From assembly GCA_043779285.1 (NCBI GenBank), contig JAYWEL010000005.1:1-14934 (forward strand): 14,934 nt of DNA, read 5' to 3'. The notes under the pieces were generated by a model. It was not told where the DNA came from. It worked only from the letters and a program-made list of their open reading frames with translations, and did no database searches. Each line of letters opens with the position of its first letter. Position 1 is the first letter of the stretch. A program made the translations under genes and the position numbers. The stretch is from MGR-bin208 sp043779285. GTDB taxonomy: Bacteria; Bacteroidota; Bacteroidia; Chitinophagales; Chitinophagaceae. Of this stretch, positions 7,924 to 13,472 are shown piece after piece.

Positions 7924-7931
7924 CAAACTTA
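7924..7931 (-). promoter_or_regulatory. Candidate internal -7 box (TAAGTTTG) before the DUF6933-like gene
   Basis: The minus strand reads TAAGTTTG, overlapping the TAA stop of the upstream small gene and ending 10 nt before the ATG at 7913. It fits TAnnTTTG exactly but no -33 box stands out, and such matches occur by chance. Confidence 0.22.
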
Positions 7932-8150
7932 ATTGAATCTTTGGAATGCAAAACATGAAAAATCTGATTCTCCTAATTGGTCAAGTCTATTCAACGTACA
8001 TAAAATTTCTTCATTTGGATCGTCATTTTTTTTACAGCTTAAACAAAGTTGTGGTTTTGGATGAAGGTCAGGGTTAATCTCTTCTCCATTGTCGTTATAA
8101 AAGCCAAAAAAACTATCCATTCTATGTTTTACTTTAAAAATAACAGGCAT
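7929..8150 (-). CDS. Small Cys-rich hypothetical protein (possible zinc-binding)
   Basis: The 73-residue protein starts MPVIFKVKHRMDSFFGF and has four cysteines spaced C36-x2-C39-x11-C51-x14-C66, a pattern that could hold one zinc ion. The DNGEEINPDLHPKPQ stretch before the first CxxC is acidic and proline-containing. No family is recognised. It lies 15 nt upstream of the DUF6933-like gene on the same strand, which suggests joint function. A TATATTTG box sits only two bases before the ATG, too close for a normal leader; if it is a real promoter the transcript would be leaderless or start at Met11 (8120). It is next to a transposase and may be part of an acquired segment. Confidence 0.6.
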   Translation of the reverse strand: MPVIFKVKHRMDSFFGFYNDNGEEINPDLHPKPQLCLSCKKNDDPNEEILCTLNRLDQLGESDFSCFAFQRFN

Positions 8151-8292
8151 CTCAAATATAAATATATTCTTAGAAAGACAATCAGCAAAGCATTGAATCT
8201 AGGATATGCTGTAATAAAAACTGGCATTAGTTAATTTAGTGGGAGATAGACAATAATTCGCTGTTAGGTGGAAGAAACCAGCAACCACTTCT

Positions 8293-8320
8293 TGAGTGAT
8301 ACCTGTTTACTTATCACTCA
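8293..8320. repeat. Perfect 9-bp inverted repeat at the transposase 3' end
   Basis: TGAGTGATA (8293-8301) and TATCACTCA (8312-8320) are perfect reverse complements around a 10-nt loop. The right arm contains the transposase stop codon (8314-8316). No T-run follows on either strand, so it is a poor intrinsic terminator. A subterminal hairpin at the element end, of the kind recognised by IS200/IS605 transposases, is an alternative (inference). Confidence 0.6.
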
Positions 8321-8775
8321 GGCTCTTTAAAAATATACCGTTCATCGTATTCAATCTCGAAGGCTTTAAGCATCTTTCTGTATTCATCTAAAAATGTTTC
8401 TTTTTTATGATGGACTTCCTGATTTTGGATGTAGCGTATAACTCTGTCAACATGAGTTTTGGAATAGGAAAAAGTGACAAAACCTTCCTGCCATGCAAAT
8501 GCTGATTTACAAAATTTATTATCGTTAATCCACTTACTGCTTTCTGCTTTTACATTTTGCACCAACGATGAAATGGATTGATTGGGTCGCATGCCTATAA
8601 AAATATGAATATGGTCGGGCATGTTGTTTACCTGGAGCATCTTGTGTTCATTTTTTTGAAAGATACCCGTAATGTATTGATGCAGTCTTGGTTTCCATTC
8701 TTTCTGAATGAGTGCGGCACGGTATTTAACAGCAAATACCAGTTGAAAGTGGAGTTGTGTGTATGTGTTTGCCAA
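8314..8775 (-). CDS. IS200/IS605-type (RAYT-like) Y1 HUH transposase
   Basis: A 153-residue single-domain Y1 transposase. It starts with ANTYTQLHFQLVFAVKYR, the usual opening, and carries the HUH motif HIH (55-57, in PDHIHIFIG), WQEGFVTFSYS (95-105) and the catalytic tyrosine Y115 in YIQNQEVHHKK, with FLDEYRKML downstream. All catalytic residues are present and the length is normal, so the protein may be active. The start is TTG (8775-8773): no ATG exists upstream before a stop, and the family N-terminal Met falls exactly here. TACATTTG (complement of 8773-8780), a -7-like box, overlaps the TTG. No TnpB is present. The nearby hairpin cluster makes a REP-associated (RAYT) role more likely than a classical IS200. 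Confidence 0.9.
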   Translation of the reverse strand: MANTYTQLHFQLVFAVKYRAALIQKEWKPRLHQYITGIFQKNEHKMLQVNNMPDHIHIFIGMRPNQSISSLVQNVKAESSKWINDNKFCKSAFAWQEGFVTFSYSKTHVDRVIRYIQNQEVHHKKETFLDEYRKMLKAFEIEYDERYIFKEPE

Positions 8776-8815
8776 ATGTATAGAGTTTGATTATTAAATA
8801 TACAAAATGTTGCTT

Positions 8816-9049
8816 GCGTTCCGGAAGGACACAAGTTATATGTTTCCCGGAATTTGAATTGCAGCAAACATTCCGATGGAACGTTTAAAAACATTTGTTT
8901 TTCGTGTTACCCATGAAATGTCCCAACAGGACATTTACATCTTTGATATATATCATGATTCGAAGATATTTAATGATTGTATTTGCGTTCCGAAGGAACG
9001 TATCATGGGTAGAAAAAAATACGGATTGAAGAGCGTTCCGTAGGAACGC
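8816..9049. repeat. Cluster of REP-like short hairpins
   Basis: Within 234 bp upstream of the transposase there are five short palindromes. Four share the core GTTCC-GNN-GGAAC: a decayed copy at 8816-8832, TTCC/GGAA at 8871-8881, CGTTCC/GGAACG at 8986-9000, and a perfect GCGTTCC-GTA-GGAACGC at 9033-9049. The fifth is of another type, AAATGTCC/GGACATTT at 8916-8936. TACCCATGA (8908-8916) and TCATGGGTA (9003-9011) form a 9-bp inverted pair around the middle. TGGTGC (9051-9056) and GCACCA (9079-9084) form another just outside. No coding sequence is seen. The association with a Y1 transposase is that of REP elements with RAYTs. Confidence 0.7.
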
Positions 9050-9118
9050 ATGGTGCCTGATTCCCGAATTTAAAGGATGCACCAGATGTTACATTGGAAA
9101 ATTTAAAATCATACTTCC

Positions 9119-9227
9119 TTATTGTTACCTGTATGCATTACAAGCTAAAACTACCACCCAACTTTTATCATTATTCTGTTTAGCTTATAGCTGTTAATTG
9201 TTATTCTGCCAAATGGAACTTAAACTG
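9119..9227. repeat. Direct repeat copy 1: relic of the 3' end of the outer-membrane gene
   Basis: Bases 9145-9199 match 11524-11578 at 53 of 55 positions. On the minus strand they read NSYKLNRIMIKVGW followed by an early TAG, that is, the C terminus of the outer-membrane protein at 11524-12099 without the rest of the gene. Bases 9197-9227 match 11502-11532 at 28 of 31 positions, and TTATTGTTA at 9119 also recurs at 11500. No start codon or other part of the gene is present, so this is a non-coding relic. Confidence 0.8.
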
Positions 9228-9320
9228 ATTGAAAAAAGGGTTGGTTTTTTAAATGCCCCCCTTTAGACAGGTTCATCAGACCTCTTTATATTTACACTGG
9301 TCAATAGAGTTTCTAAAGTT
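9228..9320. other. Gap without gene between the repeat relic and the lipoprotein gene
   Basis: This stretch includes an A6/T6 imperfect palindrome and half of a CCCCTTTAGGGG-type element (GCCCCCCTTTA, about 9255-9265) like the complete one at 11459-11474. No coding signal is seen. Confidence 0.4.
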
Positions 9321-9825
9321 CTACTGCTTATTAAATAAATAAACTTTATAAGCAATTAAACTTGAATCAAGTGTTGCAGTTCTCCCATTATACTTAACAG
9401 CATTTAAGGGAAATAAACATTTGCAAGCACTTATGTTTGCCTCACATGATGTTAATCTTCTAAAATCTACAAAAAGTGTATCAATATCTCCATTAGGAAA
9501 CTCAAGATAGTAGTCCTTTATATTGTTGTCACTGCTTTTATAAACAATATCTAATGTTCCCACTAGACCCAAATCATAACCATTTAAAGAATTTGTATTT
9601 TTGGCCCTAGTGAAATCTGGTAGATATCGATTTATAGCATTGTTCATGTAGAAAAGATTTAGTTTGTTCATGATTGTGTCTGGCAAACTATTCCCAGCAT
9701 GTTTAACAACAAATATAAGAGGGTAAGCCATAGTGAAACCCATAAAGGGAGGACATTCCAGTTTTTTTTTTGCAAGCTGATACTATTAAAAAAGTAGATA
9801 TTGATAGTAATAGTATTTTTTTCAT
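9321..9825 (-). pseudogene. Small lipoprotein, frameshifted at an A10 tract
   Basis: From an ATG at 9825 the frame encodes MKKILLLSIS and a hydrophobic core ending in the lipobox VSAC with Cys18, then enters a run of ten A (complement of 9762-9771) and stops soon after. The main frame after the tract is open from there to 9321 (LECPPFMGFTMAYPL to AYKVYLFNKQ). With nine A instead of ten the two join into one lipoprotein of about 167 residues, SACKKKLECPP. As written, only a short lipopeptide or an unexported internal ORF from the ATG at 9743 (140 codons) can be made. The mature part has Cys residues in CEANISACKC and a strand-rich pattern, but I recognise no family. It follows the C10 peptidase gene by 54 nt on the same strand, where peptidase inhibitors are sometimes found, so a partner role is possible (inference). 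Confidence 0.7.
9762..9771 (-). other. A10 homopolymer causing the lipoprotein frameshift
   Basis: Ten consecutive A on the coding strand directly follow the lipobox Cys codon. Nine would restore the long frame. Such a tract can vary in length by replication slippage, be read by slipping polymerase, or be a sequencing error. Confidence 0.6.
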
Positions 9826-9879
9826 TTTTGTTAATTTAAAAGACAAGGTTAGTAAAAATATCTTTGCCTTATGAATAAT

Positions 9880-10911
9880 TTAAGGTTGAATTTCTGTTAC
9901 TGCATACCTGTAATATGCATAGTTCAAGTTTCGACCGGGTATATTCCAGTTATCATATGCAAACCATCCATTGAAGTTAGTTGCGCCTATCAAATTCCTC
10001 CAAATTTCATTCCAACCCCAGTTCATATGAAAATATAAATAAGTAACACTATAACCACCTTCGCCACATTCAGTATATGTATTTTCAGTAATTCCATCGG
10101 TAACCCAAGCATGGCCTATGCCATCAAAGTCTTTCCCTTCAAGCAGTACGGGCAACATATTATCAATATTATTCCTTACGTTTAAATAACTGGAGTTTGA
10201 ATTATAACTGTTTCTATTAGCAGAAGAATAATGAAATATATTTTTAAAAGCTAAAGGTATATCACTTCCACTTGCACTTGAATATTCACAATGGTAAATC
10301 GTTTCTACACTTTCACCTGCATCGCTCATTAATCGTTGAACTTCATTATTGCCAAAAGTTACAGGCATTGAAGCATAATTATACGAGTTGGGAAATTGAT
10401 GAAACCTGATTATTTGTGACATGGCTGTTGCAACGCATCCGGTAGGAGGCCTTCCATTAATGCAGATTAAAATATTATTACAATTGAAGTTTTGATTTAA
10501 AGCACATAAATCATTGTATGTACAATTTTGGCCCCATGTAACAGGAAGTAATGGTCCAACAATATAAGAAGAAAATTGAATTAAGGAGTTTGTAGTTGTC
10601 ACTTTGGGGTCTACAAAACTAGGTTCAATACATGGATAAAGCTTTGAAAGATTAGCTTGAATTTCAGTTGATGGCATTATATTATTTTGAACTAAATAGC
10701 GATTCCATGCCATTGCTCCATTTTTGGAATTATCATAAAGTCCTTTTCTAACAACTTCTATATTCTCAATGGTTTTACTAATCCAATTTTGCAAACCTTC
10801 AGGCATTTTGCTTTTATCAAAAGAACCATTGTCAATGTAAGCAAGTATTGGTCTTAATGCAAAGTCAGCAGAAACGAAAACAAAACCATTCTTGAAGTTA
10901 AAAATATACAA
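9880..10911 (-). CDS. C10 family (streptopain-like) peptidase, propeptide end and catalytic domain, cut off from its N terminus
   Basis: This part carries the end of the propeptide (YIFNFKNGFVFVSAD, the Spi/pro-domain motif) and the C10 catalytic domain. Numbered from the TTG at 10911: VTWGQNCTYND (124-134), the nucleophile Cys159 in RPPTGCVATAMSQ, His267 in GIGHAWVTDG, and NWGW (297-300), with AYYRYAV at the end. All active-site landmarks of streptopain are present. The frame is continuous with the upstream piece (10918-11175) except for a single TAA at 10918-10920; together they would give about 430 residues, normal for a C10 lipoprotein. From an internal start the product would lack an export signal. 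C10 enzymes are secreted cysteine proteases. The family call is firm; whether the gene works is doubtful. Confidence 0.88.
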   Translation of the reverse strand: MYIFNFKNGFVFVSADFALRPILAYIDNGSFDKSKMPEGLQNWISKTIENIEVVRKGLYDNSKNGAMAWNRYLVQNNIMPSTEIQANLSKLYPCIEPSFVDPKVTTTNSLIQFSSYIVGPLLPVTWGQNCTYNDLCALNQNFNCNNILICINGRPPTGCVATAMSQIIRFHQFPNSYNYASMPVTFGNNEVQRLMSDAGESVETIYHCEYSSASGSDIPLAFKNIFHYSSANRNSYNSNSSYLNVRNNIDNMLPVLLEGKDFDGIGHAWVTDGITENTYTECGEGGYSVTYLYFHMNWGWNEIWRNLIGATNFNGWFAYDNWNIPGRNLNYAYYRYAVTEIQP

Positions 10912-10917
10912 TGCAGG

Positions 10918-11175
10918 TTAACCTGTTTTGTCATTGTAAAGCAAGTCAGAGGTTATTGTATTGCTTACAATTTTTGCTCTGGATAATTGTGAAGTAACTT
11001 TTGAAAAAAGGGCTGGATCAAATTTTTCTGCAACTTGTTTTGCTAATTCTTTGGGAACCAGTTTTGATTTGGGTGATTCTTCCTTTTGAAGTGAGCCTGC
11101 TTTTTGGCAGCCCCCTAGTAATAAAATAAAGAAAAGTAACCAGAACGCTGCGATTTTTTGAATTATCATTTTCAT
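10918..11175 (-). CDS. N-terminal part of the C10 peptidase: lipoprotein signal and start of propeptide
   Basis: The 85-residue ORF begins with a strong lipoprotein signal ending LLGGC (Cys23). It continues with a Lys/Glu/Ser-rich linker and then KELAKQVAEKF and KIVSNTITSDLLYNDKTG, which are the opening helix and strand of the Spi-like propeptide. The TAA follows directly, and the same frame goes on PALYIFNFKNG, so this is the front of the peptidase gene rather than a separate gene. CAA to TAA is a one-base change that would explain the stop (inference), since a polar residue is common at this place. Alone it could make a lipidated pro-domain fragment. No convincing promoter box is seen upstream, only AT-rich sequence. 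Confidence 0.85.
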   Translation of the reverse strand: MKMIIQKIAAFWLLFFILLLGGCQKAGSLQKEESPKSKLVPKELAKQVAEKFDPALFSKVTSQLSRAKIVSNTITSDLLYNDKTG

Positions 11176-11523
11176 TTTTAAAAGTTTTGAATTGATTGAT
11201 CTTGAGATTATTATTATACGAACTAATTCTATTATTAAACGAATATAGCCCGACTAAATTTTATATTAAAAAGATGAAACTAAGTCTGGTTATGCATTTC
11301 ATCCTACCCTGAGCCCGGATTCCAGCTTTCCTTATAAACCGGATTCAAAATTAAACTTAAAATATTTTGTGAATACACAACCAAGGTGGAAATTATAAAA
11401 TGAGTCCAGTAATATTTCTGCCAAAAGTAAATATCTAACCTTCTCCGTTATATTCCTATACCCCTTTAGGGGTAGTTTTAAAAAAAAATTGCTAACTATT
11501 TATTGTTATTCGGCCAAATGCAA
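11176..11523. other. 348-nt intergenic region without a recognised gene
   Basis: The region is AT-rich. It holds the palindrome at 11459-11474 and part of repeat copy 2 at its right end. One open stretch of about 36 codons (about 11273-11398, plus strand, FHPTLSPDSSFPYKPD) has no start codon and no family I recognise. It should contain the minus-strand promoter of the C10 gene, but I find no clear TAnnTTTG box there. Confidence 0.5.
11459..11474. repeat. Perfect palindrome TACCCC-TTTA-GGGGTA
   Basis: Six-base arms with a TTTA loop, followed on the plus strand by GTTTTAAAA. It lies about 50 nt past the stop of the minus-strand outer-membrane gene, but in that direction no T-run follows, so it is not a classical terminator for it. 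A related half-element lies at about 9255. Confidence 0.5.
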
Positions 11524-11578
11524 CTAAAACTGCCACCCAACTTTTATCATTATTCTGTTTAGATTATAGCTGTTAATT
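11500..11578. repeat. Direct repeat copy 2: 3' end of the outer-membrane gene and downstream sequence
   Basis: This is the partner of the repeat at 9119-9227. The part 11524-11578 is the coding end of the outer-membrane protein including its TAG. The part 11502-11532 overlaps the stop and matches 9197-9227. TAGCTAACTATT-like sequence just before it resembles the end of a further unit, which suggests an original tandem arrangement with a period of roughly 75-80 bp. Confidence 0.75.
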
Positions 11579-12099
11579 TTTGTAAGCAATTCCTGGGTTC
11601 GCCAGTCCCGGTATTTTTCTAATTCTTTAAGACTTTTAACTGAATGACCTAAAGACAAAACAAGGGCATTTTTGTTTTTTGTTTGAAAGCTGTAACCCAA
11701 ACCGACATCGGTATACATTCCATTTTGAAAAGTGCTTGAAGTATTTCCATTCCAGTTTGATGGATTATCTATAAACTGATCCTGTACCCAATTAAAATTT
11801 ATTCCTGCATCTGCATAGGCAAAAAAATTATTTTTCTTTTTCCCAAACGCATATCGCAGATCTGCAAAAAGAGGAACTGTACGATATAAATAATAATCTA
11901 TTCCTACTCCTGCACCTGCATACCATGACCCTTTTTTAAATCCATTTACCGATTGCAAAGACCCGGAAACTGCATTATTGCCATTAACCAAACTCAGATT
12001 ATTTATGGAGTGAAACGTATAGCCTGCTTTTTTCTGCTGTGCGAAAAGTGATACACAAACTGTTCCAAAAACAATCAACAGGTAATATTTTTTTACCAT
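11524..12099 (-). CDS. Small outer-membrane beta-barrel protein
   Basis: The 191-residue protein has a signal peptide ending LFAQQ (residues 18-22). Strand-like segments with alternating aromatics follow: GSWYAGAGVGIDYYLY, VPLFADLRYAFG, FFAYADAGINFNW, YTDVGLGYSF, ALVLSLGHSV, and finally IMIKVGWQF with the C-terminal Phe that barrels use for insertion by Bam. That pattern points to an eight-strand barrel; the role is unknown. Its ATG lies 5 nt after the stop of the LVIVD lipoprotein gene, so the two are co-transcribed. The last 18 codons are duplicated 2.4 kb downstream at 9145-9199. No terminator is seen. Confidence 0.8.
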   Translation of the reverse strand: MVKKYYLLIVFGTVCVSLFAQQKKAGYTFHSINNLSLVNGNNAVSGSLQSVNGFKKGSWYAGAGVGIDYYLYRTVPLFADLRYAFGKKKNNFFAYADAGINFNWVQDQFIDNPSNWNGNTSSTFQNGMYTDVGLGYSFQTKNKNALVLSLGHSVKSLKELEKYRDWRTQELLTKINSYNLNRIMIKVGWQF

Positions 12100-12104
12100 A
12101 AAAA

Positions 12105-13370
12105 TTAATTTTTAACAACCATCTTACTCAATTCTGTTACTGCACCTGAAGCTGTAAACGTATACTGGTAAAGTCCGCCTTTGGCAACTACCAGTGCCCA
12201 TCCATTGATAGCTATTACATCATAGGCTTCATAACCGCTTATCGTTTTTAATAAAATAAGGTTGTTGACGTTGGATGCATTATAAAATTTCAATCCATCC
12301 GATCCGTCGCAGATAATAAGTGTAGTTCCATCTTTAGCTAAGCCAAATGGATTTTTCATAGGGTATGTTTTAATCAGCGAGGGGCTATTGAAATTAGAAA
12401 TATCCAACACTTCTAATTGATTGGTAAATCCCATACAGGTATTTCCGGAACGCAAGGTGACATAGGCGTGGTTATTATCTGCTATTACCGGATCGCAACT
12501 ACGTACATGCGAAAAAGAACCTTCTCTAACCGGTTGTGCCGGGTTATTGATATTAAAAATAAACATCCCGGTAGTAGACCCAATGAAAAGCCGGTTGTTG
12601 AAAGGATAGATGGTTTCAATTCCCCAACCAATATTTATTTTATTACAGAAAACAGGACTTACCGGGTTTGCAATAGAAACAACATTCAGGTCATAATTGG
12701 ATACCACATACAAATGATTATTGACGATGGTAAACCTGGCCATAGAACCACCAACTCCAAATGGTGAACTACCTGCAGCACTTGTAGCAGCAGTATTGGC
12801 ACGTAACATAAAAACATCTGATTTGTTAAATATATCGAATAAACCACCCGAACCCCCACAGGAAGTGTTTACAATTGTATCCCGTTTTATCCAATTAATA
12901 ATCACTCCTGTAGGGTTGGGTGAAAATCCGTTGCCCCAATATCTTTTAGGGAAAATATTTTCCGTAAATTTTTTAACAACAATATTCACAGGATCTGTAA
13001 TATCTATTGTTACCAGGTCGGTATAAAAATCGGCATAAAGAATATTTCCTTTTACGGCCATATCCATATTACCGGGAATTTCTATAAACGCAATATTTTG
13101 GGGTGCTGATGGGTTGGCATTATCAATAATATGAATGCCTTTGTCTAATTCATTTAAAAAAATATAATTTCCGCGGATATAAATTTTACCCGGCCTTTCA
13201 ATTTCCCTGGCTGCATTGTTTTTGATATTGGCTCTTGCCTCGTCTTTGGTTCTGTACACCGGCTCCCAAAATGTATATTGGGTAGTGCATTGATCTTTTA
13301 CGCATCCGCTGAACACAACGAATAATAACCCGGTTATCAAACCCAAGGTGCTGATAGAATTGATTTTCAT
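12105..13370 (-). CDS. LVIVD-repeat beta-propeller lipoprotein
   Basis: The 421-residue protein has a lipoprotein signal with FSGC (Cys23). After an N-terminal linker (VYRTKDEARANI) it consists of repeated strands of the form h-x-h-h-D-I-x-x-P-x-x-P: GIHIIDNANPSAP (78-90), LVTIDITDPVNI (119-130), then LNVVSIANPVSP, MFIFNINNPAQP, LEVLDISNFNSP and LKFYNASNVNNL. This is the LVIVD repeat (PF08309), expected to fold into a propeller at the cell surface or in the periplasm. Ligand and partner are unknown. It lies between the envelope-spanning protein gene (102 nt upstream) and the small barrel gene (5 nt downstream), suggesting an envelope operon. The ATG chosen gives the lipoprotein signal directly. 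Confidence 0.85.
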   Translation of the reverse strand: MKINSISTLGLITGLLFVVFSGCVKDQCTTQYTFWEPVYRTKDEARANIKNNAAREIERPGKIYIRGNYIFLNELDKGIHIIDNANPSAPQNIAFIEIPGNMDMAVKGNILYADFYTDLVTIDITDPVNIVVKKFTENIFPKRYWGNGFSPNPTGVIINWIKRDTIVNTSCGGSGGLFDIFNKSDVFMLRANTAATSAAGSSPFGVGGSMARFTIVNNHLYVVSNYDLNVVSIANPVSPVFCNKINIGWGIETIYPFNNRLFIGSTTGMFIFNINNPAQPVREGSFSHVRSCDPVIADNNHAYVTLRSGNTCMGFTNQLEVLDISNFNSPSLIKTYPMKNPFGLAKDGTTLIICDGSDGLKFYNASNVNNLILLKTISGYEAYDVIAINGWALVVAKGGLYQYTFTASGAVTELSKMVVKN

Positions 13371-13472
13371 AAACCTATTTTAAAGGTTGACAACCGATAC
13401 AGCGATTCCGTTGCCTGCCCATAAAGAAATTTTAATACCAGCAATATTTAATACGGTATGTTCGGGCGGGCA

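Noticed and set aside
8153..8160. TATATTTG on the minus strand as promoter of the 73-aa gene
   Set aside because: It ends two bases before the ATG, leaving no room for a transcript start upstream of the codon; mentioned only in the gene entry.
8816..9049. CRISPR-like array
   Set aside because: Repeat units are short palindromes of about 15-20 bp with unequal spacing and differing sequence; there are no regular spacers or cas genes.
8578..9082. Short ORFs over the transposase start and hairpin cluster on both strands
   Set aside because: They are built from palindromic repeats or lie opposite the transposase, and show no protein-like features.
12417..13026. Plus-strand ORFs of 116 and 101 codons
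   Set aside because: They are opposite-strand shadows of the LVIVD-repeat lipoprotein gene, without signals or domains.
13381..13472. Open frame of 30 codons continuing past the TGA of the envelope-spanning protein (CPPEHTVLNIAGIK and on to a TAA)
   Set aside because: The barrel domain already ends normally with a final strand and charged tail before the TGA; the extension has no recognised motif and no start codon, so chance is the simplest explanation.
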